Program-made: the position numbers and the translations under genes
Source of the DNA: Flavobacteriaceae bacterium
GTDB taxonomy: Bacteria; Bacteroidota; Bacteroidia; Flavobacteriales; Flavobacteriaceae
Reading direction: 5' to 3'
Assembly: GCA_018402385.1 (NCBI GenBank)
Contig: JAGYJA010000010.1
Location: 109,106 to 173,105 of the forward strand
DNA: 64,000 bases
The notes under the pieces: model-generated
Seen by the model: the letters and a program-made list of their open reading frames with translations, nothing else
Database searches by the model: none
Told to the model about the DNA's origin: nothing
In this document: positions 44,630-54,086 of the stretch, piece by piece
Layout: the number at the start of each line of letters is the position of its first letter
Position numbering within the stretch: position 1 is the stretch's first letter

Positions 44630-47173
44630 TTGAAGGGCATTTATAAATTTTCAGCAGTACTTCTTGTCTTGATTTTGGTAGCTTCCTCTTGCTCCAGAAA
44701 GAAAAGCACTTTTATGACAAGAAATTATCGGGCAGTCAATGCAGAATTCAATGCGTTATACAATGGGAACATGGCCTTGGAACAGGGTAAGCAAAGTCTC
44801 GCTCAAACCATGAAAGACGATTATTTTGAGATTCTTCCGATTGAACTCATTCAGGTTAAAGAAGAAATTCAACTTCCGGGCGAAACAAGAAACACAGATT
44901 TTGAACGTGCAGAAGACAAAGCCGTTATCGCCATTCAAAAGCATTCTCTTTACTTTAACGGAAAAGAACACAACCCTCAAATTGATGAGGCATATATGCT
45001 ACTTGGTCAAGCACGCTATTTTGAATCCAGATTTATACCAGCCATTGAGGCGTTTAATTTTATACTGCACAGATATCCCACAAGTAACAGTGTGAATGCT
45101 GCTAAAATTTGGCGTGAAAAAACAAACATCAGACTTCAAAATGAAGATGTAGCCATTGAAAACCTTAAAAAGTTATTTGAGGAAGCAAACCTTGAAGATG
45201 AAGACTTTGCAGACGCCTCTGCAATGATGGCACAAGCCTATATCAATCTTGAATCGCCAGACAGTGCAGTCGTTCATATAAAAAATGCTGCAAATTTCAC
45301 TAAAAATAATGAGACAAAAGGAAGGCTCCTTTACATTAAGGGGCAACTCTACAACCTTTTAAATGAAAAGGATAGTGCAAATTTGGCTTTTGATGAAGTA
45401 GTTGCCCTCAATAGAAAATCTCCCAGAGGGTATATGATTAACGCTAAAATGGAAAAAATCAAAAACTTTGATTATGAAAAAGGAGATAAGGTAATGCTTG
45501 AAGAACACCTTGAAAAACTCGCTGAAGACAGAGAAAATAGACCTTTTCTTGACATCATTCATCACCAAAGAGGTGAATTTTACACACAAACACAAGAAAT
45601 TGATTCAGCTATTGCTGCTTACAATACTTCAATCAAAGAGTTTAGACAAAATCAAAAACTTCAGGCTTATAATTATGAAGCTCTGGGAGATATCTATTTT
45701 GATAAAGCTGAATATAAAATGGCGGGCGATTACTTTGACAGTACCCTTCAGCGTCTGGTAGAAAACACTAAAATACACCGCCAGATAAAAAAGAAAAGAG
45801 ACAATCTAGAAGATGTCATCAGGTATGAAACGGTTGCTAAAGTCAATGACAGTGTGTTGAATATTGTCAACATGAGTGAAGGAGAGAGACTCGCTTATTT
45901 TACAGCATATACGACTCAGTTAAAAGAAAAGGCCATTGCAGATTCTTTAGCCTTAGTAAAAGAAGAAGAAGGATTTAGAAGCAATGAGTTTTTTAAAGGT
46001 CGAAATAAAGGGGATTCAAATGAGGAGGGTGGAAGCTTTTATTTTTACAACACAACTGCGGCAGCATATGGAAAACAACAATTTAGAAGGCAGTGGGGTG
46101 ATCGAAAGCTGGAAGATGATTGGCGCAGGTCAAATAAAACAGTAGTATTAGATTCCAGTGATGAACAAGATGAACTCTCTGCCGCATCAAAAGAATTTAC
46201 AACGAGCGAGGCCTTTTTGCCTGAGACTTATCTTGCACAAATCCCTACTGACCAAAAAGTAATTGACAGTATTACAAGAGACAGAGATATGGCCTATTAC
46301 CAATTGGGACTCATCTACAAAGAAAAGTTTAGTGAATACAACCTGGCAATTAACCGTCTTGAAACGTTGCTTTCATACCAGCCCGAAGAACGACTTGTTA
46401 TTCCGTCAAAATATCATTTGTATAAAACTTATGAACTTCTCGGGAATAACGCTAAAGTAGAACAATACAAAAATGACATTGTATCAAACCACCCTGATTC
46501 CCGCTATGCAGAAAATATAAGAAATCCCAGCGCACAACTGGGAGCCGATGAAACAAGTCCGGAATTTAAATATTTTGAACTATACCATCTTTTTGAAGAC
46601 CAGCAGTATGGTGAAGTGATAACTATGGCAGATCGCTATATCAATATGTATGTGGGAGATCCATTAGTGCCAAAGTTTGAATTGCTTAAAGCAACGGCAA
46701 TTGGAAAACAAGATGGTTTTGAAGCATATAAAAATGCAATCAACTTTATTTCACTTAATTATCCCAATTCTGAAGAAGGAAGAAAAGCCAATAACATTTT
46801 TCATGCGCAGTTACCCAAAATTGAAAAGTTTGACTTTGAAGCAAATAATGATTCTGAACGATGGAAACTCATTTATGAATTTGAGGTCTCATCCAGAGAA
46901 GATGCAATGGCTCTCAAAGACAAATTAGACACTGCAATTGATGAATTAAAATTCAATTACCTTGACACCTCAATTGACTATTACAATGCATCTAAAGTGT
47001 TTGTTGTTGTTCACGGTCTTTACAGTAAAGAGGGTGCAAGAGGATTTGCAGAAACCCTAAAAGAAAACAAAAAATACAAGTTAAATCAACCCTATATTGA
47101 AATATCCTCACCCAATTATGCCGTAATTCAAGTGCATAAAAATTTGGAATTGTATAACGACAAAATCAATTAA
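44630..47173 (+). CDS. porW: T9SS lipoprotein SprE/PorW (TPR protein)
   Basis: An 847-aa lipoprotein with signal ILVASSCSRKK (lipobox Cys near 21) followed by FMTRNYRAVNAEFNALYNGNMAL, characteristic of SprE/PorW. There are many TPR-like helical pairs. SprE/PorW is needed for type IX secretion and gliding in Flavobacterium. The start is a TTG at 44630; no in-frame ATG lies upstream. It is followed 1 nt later by a bactofilin gene and then the atp genes, an order I recall from other flavobacteria. Confidence 0.9.
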   Translation: MKGIYKFSAVLLVLILVASSCSRKKSTFMTRNYRAVNAEFNALYNGNMALEQGKQSLAQTMKDDYFEILPIELIQVKEEIQLPGETRNTDFERAEDKAVIAIQKHSLYFNGKEHNPQIDEAYMLLGQARYFESRFIPAIEAFNFILHRYPTSNSVNAAKIWREKTNIRLQNEDVAIENLKKLFEEANLEDEDFADASAMMAQAYINLESPDSAVVHIKNAANFTKNNETKGRLLYIKGQLYNLLNEKDSANLAFDEVVALNRKSPRGYMINAKMEKIKNFDYEKGDKVMLEEHLEKLAEDRENRPFLDIIHHQRGEFYTQTQEIDSAIAAYNTSIKEFRQNQKLQAYNYEALGDIYFDKAEYKMAGDYFDSTLQRLVENTKIHRQIKKKRDNLEDVIRYETVAKVNDSVLNIVNMSEGERLAYFTAYTTQLKEKAIADSLALVKEEEGFRSNEFFKGRNKGDSNEEGGSFYFYNTTAAAYGKQQFRRQWGDRKLEDDWRRSNKTVVLDSSDEQDELSAASKEFTTSEAFLPETYLAQIPTDQKVIDSITRDRDMAYYQLGLIYKEKFSEYNLAINRLETLLSYQPEERLVIPSKYHLYKTYELLGNNAKVEQYKNDIVSNHPDSRYAENIRNPSAQLGADETSPEFKYFELYHLFEDQQYGEVITMADRYINMYVGDPLVPKFELLKATAIGKQDGFEAYKNAINFISLNYPNSEEGRKANNIFHAQLPKIEKFDFEANNDSERWKLIYEFEVSSREDAMALKDKLDTAIDELKFNYLDTSIDYYNASKVFVVVHGLYSKEGARGFAETLKENKKYKLNQPYIEISSPNYAVIQVHKNLELYNDKIN

Positions 47174-47174
47174 A

Positions 47175-47645
47175 ATGTTCACAGACAAAAAATCCAAAGC
47201 CCCCGCCATTGTTGGAAATCAACAAAATAGAATTACTGAAGGAACCTCAATCACAGGCGATCTTGTTTCAAAATCAGGTATGCGAATTGATGGAAATGTT
47301 CAAGGCAATGTGAAAACACCCTCAAAAGTTGTTCTGGGTGAAACCGGTGTTATTAAAGGGACATTGGAATGTGATAATGCAGATATTGAAGGAAAATTTT
47401 CCGGAAATATGACTATTTCGGGCACCTTAACTTTAAGAGCTACTGCTCAAGTTGATGGTGATGTAGTTGCAGGAAAACTCGCTATTGAACCCGGTGCTGC
47501 TTTTAATGCAACTTGTGTAATGAAAGGCTCTGTAAAGCAAATGATTGAAAAGAAGGAAGAAAATGAGGAATCGATAAAATCTCAAAACCACCTTTTTGAA
47601 AGACAAGAAAGAAGCTCAAAGCAAAAAACAGAGCAAAGCGTTTAG
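47175..47645 (+). CDS. Bactofilin family cytoskeletal protein
   Basis: A 156-aa polymer-forming protein. The central right-handed beta-helix core (GTSITGDLVSKSGMRIDGNVQGNV...GTLECDNADIEGKFSGNMTISGTLTLRATAQVDGDVVAGKLAIEPGA, about residues 25-115) is flanked by polar tails. Bactofilins form filaments that localise wall or envelope machinery. Its 3' end overlaps the atpZ gene by about 50 nt in another frame. Confidence 0.93.
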   Translation: MFTDKKSKAPAIVGNQQNRITEGTSITGDLVSKSGMRIDGNVQGNVKTPSKVVLGETGVIKGTLECDNADIEGKFSGNMTISGTLTLRATAQVDGDVVAGKLAIEPGAAFNATCVMKGSVKQMIEKKEENEESIKSQNHLFERQERSSKQKTEQSV

Positions 47646-47847
47646 CAACTATGCCATTTACTCAGGGATTGCATTTCAAATGATTGCGATCATTGGTGTG
47701 GGCACTTATTGTGGAAGCCTCCTTGACGATTATTTTGAAACTAAAAAACCCATACTCACAGCCGGACTTTCACTGCTTTCAGTTTTAATCGCTATTTTTG
47801 CTGCTATTAGGCAACTTTTATCCAATTCAAAAAAAGATACTCAATGA
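47596..47847 (+). CDS. AtpZ/AtpI family protein
   Basis: An 83-aa protein with two membrane helices (IAFQMIAIIGVGTYCGSLLDDYF and ILTAGLSLLSVLIAIFAAI). It belongs to the AtpZ/AtpI group that assists ATP synthase assembly or carries divalent cations. The likely start is TTG at 47596 (MKDKKEAQSKKQSKAF). The only later in-frame Met falls inside the first helix. It overlaps bactofilin by 50 nt and the next gene by 4 nt. Confidence 0.82.
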   Translation: MKDKKEAQSKKQSKAFSNYAIYSGIAFQMIAIIGVGTYCGSLLDDYFETKKPILTAGLSLLSVLIAIFAAIRQLLSNSKKDTQ

Positions 47848-48242
47848 ATCCATTATTCCTAAAAAGGGAAGTTACCTTTGTGATGCTTTTACTTCTCTTT
47901 ACTTTGTTGTTATTTGCAATTCATTGGTACATATCTTTCCACTTTTTTGAAGATGTTGAACTCATATTGCCGCTTTTTGCTATCTATGGATTTCACTTTA
48001 TCACGGTTTTGATTGTTTATACAATTGTAAATTTTAAACACGCGGCAGGTAAGACACAAATCTTTCCTCTATTTATGGGGGCGACACTTTTTAAAATGAT
48101 TCTATGTATTGTTTTTTTACTTCCGGTACTGTTAAAACCTAATGAAAATGCAACCTTGGAAGTGTTTAATTTCTTTATCCCTTATTTTCTTTATTTAGCT
48201 TTTGAAATTGTCAACATCACACTTTTTCTCAAAGAGAAATAA
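47844..48242 (+). CDS. AtpI-like small membrane protein
   Basis: A 132-aa protein with four predicted helices, beginning MNPLFLKREVTFVMLLLLFTLLLFAIHW. Its place between atpZ and atpB and its topology match the ATP synthase I-like proteins of Bacteroidota. The sequence itself is not diagnostic. It overlaps atpZ by 4 nt. The atpB promoter follows. Confidence 0.65.
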   Translation: MNPLFLKREVTFVMLLLLFTLLLFAIHWYISFHFFEDVELILPLFAIYGFHFITVLIVYTIVNFKHAAGKTQIFPLFMGATLFKMILCIVFLLPVLLKPNENATLEVFNFFIPYFLYLAFEIVNITLFLKEK

Positions 48243-48257
48243 ACCTGTATTTTATTG

Positions 48258-48288
48258 TTTGACAATTCATTTAGTATTACTACATTTG
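48258..48288 (+). promoter_or_regulatory. Consensus promoter of the atp operon
   Basis: TTTG (48258-48261), exactly 19 nt, then TACATTTG (48281-48288): a full match to the Bacteroidota consensus TTTG/N19/TAnnTTTG. Transcription would start about 25 nt before the atpB ATG. This is the best promoter in the window. Confidence 0.8.
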
Positions 48289-48319
48289 CACCGATTTTCA
48301 GAAACGCATTATTACCTTA

Positions 48320-49441
48320 ATGATACCCATGAACTTAAGTGCTATAAGAACACTGTTTTTAGGAATATTTTTAGTTACTTCATTTGCTTCCTATTCGCAA
48401 AACGAAAGCTCTGCATTAGAGGAAACTCTATTAGAGGAAAATGAAAAGGAAAATAAATTTGACCCAAAGAGCATGATTATGCATCACGTCAAAGATGCTT
48501 ATGGGTTTCATATTATTGACATAGGCGAAAAGAAATATTCTATTTCACTTCCCATAATTTTATGGACAGACAATGGCCTCACAACCTTTATGTCATCTGC
48601 ATTTGATCACGATTATTACGGAAATGTTGTTGTTGAAAGTAACGGCGGAAAATTTGTGAATTACAAAGAGAAAATCTATCAACTCAATCCCGGTGAAGAT
48701 ACATTGGTAAAAGGCGAAGACGGTTATCCGGCAAATACCACCAAGCCGCTTGACATCTCCATCACTAAAAACGTCTTTATGATGTGGGTTTCAATGTTGG
48801 TATTGTTCTTAATATTTATTGGAGCTGCCAGAAAATACAAAAAATCTGAAAATTTTATTCCTAAAGGGATTGCCAGTTTTGTAGAACCATTAGTCCTGTT
48901 TATTAGAGATGAAGTTGCCATACCAATGATTGGTGAGAAAAAGTATGCACGTTATATGCCATACCTTTTAACGGTCTTTTTCTTTATTTGGCTAAATAAT
49001 ATTTTTGGGTTAATCCCAATCATAAATGGAGCCAACCTTACCGGAAATATTGCATTTACATTAACAATGGCGACGTTCACTTTTATCATTACAACATTTA
49101 GTGGAAACAAAAGCTACTGGAAGCACATTTTCTGGATGCCCGGCGTTCCGGTACCAATGAAAATATTTTTAATGCCCATAGAGATTGTGGGAATGTTTAC
49201 AAAACCCATCTCTCTTATGATTCGTCTTTTTGCAAATATCACTGCAGGACATATTATAATTCTGGCATTAATGTCGCTCATTTTTATTTTTAATACGGTT
49301 GCAATTGCGCCTGTATCTGTGGCTTTTTCATTATTTATTATAGTAATTGAGATTGTTGTTACAGCAATTCAGGCTTATATATTTACCATCTTGTCAGCCC
49401 TGTATTTTGGGATGGCAACAGAAGAACATGAACACCATTAA
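48320..49441 (+). CDS. atpB: F0F1 ATP synthase subunit a
   Basis: A 373-aa proton-channel subunit. Like other Bacteroidota AtpB proteins it carries a long N-terminal extension, with an apparent signal peptide (FLGIFLVTSFASYSQ) and a periplasmic segment, before the core helices. The essential channel arginine lies in ISLMIRLFANITAGH (about residue 310), and the C-terminal helix AIQAYIFTILSALYFG is conserved. Start at 48320 (MIP) or 48329 (MNLS). Confidence 0.95.
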   Translation: MIPMNLSAIRTLFLGIFLVTSFASYSQNESSALEETLLEENEKENKFDPKSMIMHHVKDAYGFHIIDIGEKKYSISLPIILWTDNGLTTFMSSAFDHDYYGNVVVESNGGKFVNYKEKIYQLNPGEDTLVKGEDGYPANTTKPLDISITKNVFMMWVSMLVLFLIFIGAARKYKKSENFIPKGIASFVEPLVLFIRDEVAIPMIGEKKYARYMPYLLTVFFFIWLNNIFGLIPIINGANLTGNIAFTLTMATFTFIITTFSGNKSYWKHIFWMPGVPVPMKIFLMPIEIVGMFTKPISLMIRLFANITAGHIIILALMSLIFIFNTVAIAPVSVAFSLFIIVIEIVVTAIQAYIFTILSALYFGMATEEHEHH

Positions 49442-49445
49442 TTAA

Positions 49446-49670
<225 letters not shown>

Positions 49671-49680
49671 AAATCAAAAA

Positions 49681-49715
49681 GCGCAGAAGTAACGGTTGGT
49701 TGCTTCTGTGTTTTT
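49681..49715 (+). terminator. Intercistronic hairpin with T-tract after atpE
   Basis: GCGCAGAAG / CTTCTGTGT form a 9-bp stem (two G-U pairs) with a 13-nt loop, followed by TTTTT. It resembles a partial terminator or RNA-stabilising structure in the atpE-atpF spacer. Confidence 0.55.
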
Positions 49716-49745
49716 AAAAATTTAAATGATTAAAAAAAATTAGAA

Positions 49746-50240
49746 ATGGATTTAGTAACTCCCGGATTTGGATTGGTATTTTGGACGGCAATCACCTTCC
49801 TTATACTCCTTTTTATTTTAAAGAAATTTGCCTGGAAACCTATTCTAGGCGCTGTAAGCTCTCGTGAAGAATCTATTAAAGACGCCCTTGCTGCTGCTGA
49901 AGCTGCTCGTCGTGAAATGGAAAACCTTCAGGCAGACAATGAAAGAATATTGCAAGAAGCCCGTGCAGAACGCGAAGCGATGTTGAAAGACGCACGCGAT
50001 ATGAAAAATAAAATGATCGCTGACGCGAAAGAGGACGCAAAACAAACAGCAGACAAAATGATTGCTCAGGCTCAGGAAGCCATTCAAAGCGAGAAAAAAG
50101 CTGCTATTGCCGAACTGAAGGGTCAGGTAGCATCACTTTCTTTAGAAATTGCAGAAAAAGTTGTAAAGCAAGAATTATCTAACAAAGGCCAGCAAGAAAA
50201 ACTTGTAGAGGATATGTTAGGAAAAGCAACACTAAACTAA
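49746..50240 (+). CDS. atpF: F0F1 ATP synthase subunit b
   Basis: A 164-aa peripheral-stalk subunit: one N-terminal membrane helix (GLVFWTAITFLILLFILKKF) with the typical PGFGLVFW lead-in, then a long charged helical arm rich in Ala, Glu and Lys that dimerises and binds delta. It is 75 nt after atpE, separated by the hairpin, and 7 nt before atpH. Confidence 0.97.
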   Translation: MDLVTPGFGLVFWTAITFLILLFILKKFAWKPILGAVSSREESIKDALAAAEAARREMENLQADNERILQEARAEREAMLKDARDMKNKMIADAKEDAKQTADKMIAQAQEAIQSEKKAAIAELKGQVASLSLEIAEKVVKQELSNKGQQEKLVEDMLGKATLN

Positions 50241-50247
50241 GCAACTC

Positions 50248-50787
50248 ATGAGCAGAGCAGCCATAAGATACGCAAAAGCAGTTTTAGACCTTTCCTCAGA
50301 TAATGGTTCTTCAAAAGAGACCTTTGCTGAAATGAAAGACGTTTTGAACACCCTTCAAGGAAGTAAAGAATTGCAATTGATGTTGAAAAGCCCTTTGATA
50401 AAACAAGAAGAAAAACGTGCTGTTTTAAAAGAAGTGTTTAGTAATTCCTCTGAAGCTGTTTTGAGTCTGATGGACATCTTGATTGACAACAAACGAGGAG
50501 GTCTTTTGGAAAAAGTTGCCGAAAATTATATTTCACTTTACAACACAAGCATCAATGCAGTTGAAGCAGTTGTAACATCAGCAATTCCTCTTGACAATGC
50601 TTTGGAGCAAAAAGTCTTAGCTAAAGTAAAAGAACTTACCGGAGCAACAGAGGTGACCTTAATCAACAAAGTAGATCCGGCAATTATTGGAGGATTTGTT
50701 TTACGCGTAGGCGATACTCAATATGATGCAAGTATTGCAAACAATTTTGAAGAATTAAGAAAAGAATTTAAGCAAGCATATAATTAA
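50248..50787 (+). CDS. atpH: F0F1 ATP synthase subunit delta
   Basis: A 179-aa OSCP/delta subunit linking the b stalk to the alpha/beta crown. MSRAAIRYAKAVLDLS at the N-terminus and the C-terminal KVDPAIIGGFVLRVGDTQYDASI are family signatures. It is in operon order between atpF and atpA. Confidence 0.96.
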   Translation: MSRAAIRYAKAVLDLSSDNGSSKETFAEMKDVLNTLQGSKELQLMLKSPLIKQEEKRAVLKEVFSNSSEAVLSLMDILIDNKRGGLLEKVAENYISLYNTSINAVEAVVTSAIPLDNALEQKVLAKVKELTGATEVTLINKVDPAIIGGFVLRVGDTQYDASIANNFEELRKEFKQAYN

Positions 50788-50788
50788 A

Positions 50789-50808
50789 AAAGCGTCTTAG
50801 ACGACTTT
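50789..50808 (+). promoter_or_regulatory. Small hairpin in the atpH-atpA spacer
   Basis: AAAGCGTC / GACG-A-CTTT with a TTA loop and one bulged A, 20 nt before atpA. A possible RNA-processing or stabilising structure. Weak on its own. Confidence 0.3.
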
Positions 50809-50827
50809 AACTTTATATTTTAATACA

Positions 50828-52405
50828 ATGGCAGAAGTAAAACCGGCTGAAGTATCAGCAATTTTAAAGAAACAACTTTCAGGATTTGAAGCATCAGCTT
50901 CCCTTGATGAAGTAGGAACTGTTTTAACTGTGGGTGATGGTATTGCCCGCGTGTATGGACTTTCAAATGTTCAATATGGCGAACTTGTAGAGTTTGGCGG
51001 TGGATTAGAAGGAATTGTACTTAACCTCGAGGAAGACAACGTTGGGGTGGTACTTTTAGGACCTTCAAAAGCAATTAAAGAAGGCTCTATCGTAAAACGT
51101 ACACAACGCATCGCTTCTATCAAAGTGGGAGAAGGAATCACAGGACGTGTTGTGGACACACTTGGTATTCCAATCGACGGAAAAGGTCCTATAGTTGGTG
51201 AAACCTATGAATTGCCTCTTGAGCGCAAAGCGCCCGGTGTAATTTACAGAGAGCCGGTAACTGAACCCCTTCAAACCGGTATCAAAGCCATTGATGCGAT
51301 GATTCCTGTGGGAAGAGGACAGCGTGAATTGGTAATTGGTGACCGTCAAACCGGTAAAACTACCGTTTGTATTGATACCATTATCAATCAAAAAGAATTT
51401 TATGATGCCGGTGAACCGGTTTATTGTATCTATGTAGCTATCGGTCAAAAAGCATCAACCGTTGCCAACATCGCCAAAGTCCTTGAAGACAAAGGCGCTA
51501 TGGCATACACCACTATTGTTGCTGCAAACGCGAGTGACCCTGCCCCAATGCAGGTTTATGCTCCTTTTGCCGGTGCTGCAATTGGTGAATATTTCAGAGA
51601 TACAGGTCGTCCCGCATTGATCATCTATGATGATTTATCAAAACAAGCAGTTGCATACCGTGAGGTATCCCTTCTCTTAAGAAGACCTCCGGGACGTGAA
51701 GCTTATCCTGGTGACGTTTTCTATTTACACTCAAGATTGTTAGAGCGTTCTGCTAAAATCATCAATGATGATAGTATTGCTGCAAACATGAACGACCTTC
51801 CTGAAGTTTTAAAAGACAAAGTAAAAGGGGGTGGTTCTTTAACGGCATTGCCAATCATTGAAACACAAGCAGGTGATGTTTCTGCATATATCCCTACCAA
51901 CGTAATTTCGATTACAGACGGTCAGATCTTCCTTGAATCAGATTTATTTAACGCAGGTGTTCGTCCGGCGATTAACGTGGGTATTTCAGTATCACGTGTG
52001 GGTGGTAACGCTCAGATTAAATCGATGAAGAAAGTAGCAGGCACATTAAAGCTTGACCAGGCACAGTATCGTGAACTGGAAGCTTTTGCCAAGTTTGGTT
52101 CAGACCTTGATGCTGCAACAATGAACGTTATCGAAAAAGGAAAGCGCAACGTTGAAATTTTAAAGCAAGCGGAAGCAAGTCCGTTTACCGTTGAAGATCA
52201 GGTGGCGATTATTTATGCAGGTTCTAAAAACTTGTTGAGAAGTGTTCCTGTTGATAAAGTAAAAGAATTTGAAACTCAATACATCGAATTCCTGAACGCT
52301 AAACACAGAAACATCCTTGACGATATCAAAGCAGGTAAATTAACCGATGAGGTGATGGACACACTTGCAAATGTTGCAAAGGAGCTTTCAGCGAAATACA
52401 ATTAG
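50828..52405 (+). CDS. atpA: F0F1 ATP synthase subunit alpha
   Basis: A 525-aa regulatory nucleotide-binding subunit of F1. The P-loop [11 protein letters not shown] is near residues 170-180, with [16 protein letters not shown] and [48 protein letters not shown]. The C-terminal helical bundle is complete. Its partner beta subunit is not encoded in the window. Confidence 0.98.
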   Translation: MAEVKPAEVSAILKKQLSGFEASASLDEVGTVLTVGDGIARVYGLSNVQYGELVEFGGGLEGIVLNLEEDNVGVVLLGPSKAIKEGSIVKRTQRIASIKVGEGITGRVVDTLGIPIDGKGPIVGETYELPLERKAPGVIYREPVTEPLQTGIKAIDAMIPVGRGQRELVIGDRQTGKTTVCIDTIINQKEFYDAGEPVYCIYVAIGQKASTVANIAKVLEDKGAMAYTTIVAANASDPAPMQVYAPFAGAAIGEYFRDTGRPALIIYDDLSKQAVAYREVSLLLRRPPGREAYPGDVFYLHSRLLERSAKIINDDSIAANMNDLPEVLKDKVKGGGSLTALPIIETQAGDVSAYIPTNVISITDGQIFLESDLFNAGVRPAINVGISVSRVGGNAQIKSMKKVAGTLKLDQAQYRELEAFAKFGSDLDAATMNVIEKGKRNVEILKQAEASPFTVEDQVAIIYAGSKNLLRSVPVDKVKEFETQYIEFLNAKHRNILDDIKAGKLTDEVMDTLANVAKELSAKYN

Positions 52406-52415
52406 ATTTGAGACC

Positions 52416-52450
52416 TGAGTATTGAGAGATGAGATACGTCTCAATACTCA
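52416..52450 (+). promoter_or_regulatory. 12-bp inverted repeat in the atpA-atpG spacer
   Basis: TGAGTATTGAGA (52416-52427) and TCTCAATACTCA (52439-52450) are perfect inverses with an 11-nt loop. TCTCAATACT recurs directly at 52453-52462. This is probably an inserted intergenic repeat that would fold in the atp mRNA. Confidence 0.65.
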
Positions 52451-52477
52451 CATCTCAATACTTGATACTAAAATAAA

Positions 52478-53347
52478 ATGGCAAACTTAAAAGAAATACG
52501 CAACAGGATTACATCAGTATCTTCAACGATGCAGATTACCAGTGCCATGAAAATGGTATCTGCTGCAAAACTGAAGAAAGCGCAAGATGCCATTACAGCA
52601 ATGCGTCCCTATGCTGATAAATTAACGCAATTATTACAAAGTCTTAGTGCCACACTGGAAGGTGACAGCGGAAGTAAATATGCCGATCAACGCGAAGTAA
52701 AAAGTGTCTTGATTGTTGCCATTACTTCAAACAGAGGGCTTGCCGGCGCATTTAATTCAAACATTGTTAAGGAAGCAAAAACAATAGCTGCCGGTTTTCA
52801 GGGCAAAAAAGTTGATTTTTTCACCTTGGGTAAAAAAGGGAATGACATTTTAAAGAAAACCCATACGATCGCTGAAAACAACAATGAAATATTTGAGGAT
52901 CTGAACTTTGAAAACGTGTCTATAATTGCTGAAAAGTTAATGGAATCGTTCACTTCCGGAAAGTATGACAAGATAATTTTGGTCTATAACCAATTTAAAA
53001 ATGCGGCTACCCAAATTGTGGCTAAAGAGCAATTTCTTCCTATTGTTCCGATGGAAACGACAGAAGAAGTGCCTTCAATGAAAAATCAGGATTATATTTT
53101 TGAGCCTTCAAAAGAAGAAATTGTTGAGCAGTTGATACCAAAAAGTTTAAAAACACAATTGTTTACCGGAATAAGAGATTCTGTAGCCAGTGAGCACGGT
53201 GCCCGTATGACGGCCATGCACAAAGCAACAGACAATGCTACCGAGCTTAGGGACGCACTTAAATTGTCTTACAACAAAGCACGTCAAGCATCGATTACCA
53301 ATGAGATTCTTGAAATTGTTGGTGGAGCGGAAGCGCTGAACAATTAG
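52478..53347 (+). CDS. atpG: F0F1 ATP synthase subunit gamma
   Basis: A 289-aa central-stalk subunit. It starts MANLKEIRNRITSVSSTMQITSAMKMVSAAKLKKAQ, contains ITSNRGLAGAFNSNI, and ends with the conserved helix SEHGARMTAMHKATDNATELRDALKLSYNKARQASITNEILEIVGGAEAL. It is the last gene of this atp operon; atpD and atpC are absent, as is usual for Bacteroidota. Confidence 0.97.
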   Translation: MANLKEIRNRITSVSSTMQITSAMKMVSAAKLKKAQDAITAMRPYADKLTQLLQSLSATLEGDSGSKYADQREVKSVLIVAITSNRGLAGAFNSNIVKEAKTIAAGFQGKKVDFFTLGKKGNDILKKTHTIAENNNEIFEDLNFENVSIIAEKLMESFTSGKYDKIILVYNQFKNAATQIVAKEQFLPIVPMETTEEVPSMKNQDYIFEPSKEEIVEQLIPKSLKTQLFTGIRDSVASEHGARMTAMHKATDNATELRDALKLSYNKARQASITNEILEIVGGAEALNN

Positions 53348-53387
53348 GCGGAGCCAAATTTTACAACAGCGAAGCGCTGAACAATTA
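53330..53387. repeat. Short direct duplication at the atpG 3' end
   Basis: GAAGCGCTGAACAATTA occurs at 53330-53346 (end of atpG) and again at 53371-53387, 41 bp apart. It is a local duplication of the gene end into the 3' untranslated region. Confidence 0.7.
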
Positions 53388-53415
53388 AGTGAATCTAAAT
53401 AGTTAAGATTTATTC

Positions 53416-53449
53416 AACCCTCTCAGATTTCAGAACTTTGAGAGGGTTT
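53416..53449 (+). terminator. Terminator of the atp operon
   Basis: AACCCTCTCA / TGAGAGGGTT, a perfect 10-bp stem with a 13-nt loop, followed by a T-rich stretch (TTCTTATTT). A typical rho-independent terminator. Confidence 0.85.
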
Positions 53450-53530
53450 CTTATTTACAAGAACTAAAGGTGATTTTTTCAATACCTTTATGGCATATCA
53501 TTTGAGTTATGCTGACTAAAAACGAAACCT

Positions 53531-54022
53531 ATGCGCCTATTCACATTTACAATCCTATCCATTTTCATTTTTTCCTGCAACAGCAATAAAATGGTACTTC
53601 AGGAAAACCCTCCCTTTGAAATTGAAGCGGCAAGCTTTCAGAAATGGTATGGGGGCTCCCCCGAAGCCGGTAAGGGAATTCATTTTAACCTTTCCTTTTC
53701 AGAAATCTCTGAGGATGTGCTTATCCAAAAAATATACTTCCTTGGAAAAGAAGAAATTCTGAAACAAAAACCACAAAATCTAAAAGAATACCTAGCGACC
53801 TTCGTTGACAAACCAAAAGTAGATGTTGTTTTAGACAGCAACCCTGTTAAGGAAATGGACAATCCCAGACCGTCACTGGTTTCGGAAATCCCTTTTGAGC
53901 TAAAAGCCAATGAAGCAGTGATTCAATACCAAAAGGATAATAAGATTTTCTATTTCAAAATCGAAAACATTAGTGAAAAAGATGAAGTCGCCTATCCGTC
54001 TTCAAAACCGGGTGATAACTAA
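53531..54022 (+). CDS. Small lipoprotein, function unknown
   Basis: A 163-aa protein with a lipoprotein signal (MRLFTFTILSIFIFSC, Cys at 16) and a beta-rich mature part (FQKWYGGSPEAGKGIHFNLSFSEIS and others). I do not recognise a named family, although similar proteins occur in flavobacteria. It stands alone after the atp terminator and before the flippase pseudogene. Confidence 0.75.
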   Translation: MRLFTFTILSIFIFSCNSNKMVLQENPPFEIEAASFQKWYGGSPEAGKGIHFNLSFSEISEDVLIQKIYFLGKEEILKQKPQNLKEYLATFVDKPKVDVVLDSNPVKEMDNPRPSLVSEIPFELKANEAVIQYQKDNKIFYFKIENISEKDEVAYPSSKPGDN

Positions 54023-54086
54023 TCCATAAAATTTTGCGGAACTAAGTCGTTTTAAATACATTTATCGTTTCTAATAATCCTTGCTT

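Noticed and set aside
51065..51448. A 127-aa minus-strand frame within atpA
   Set aside because: Shadow of atpA codons; no supporting signals.
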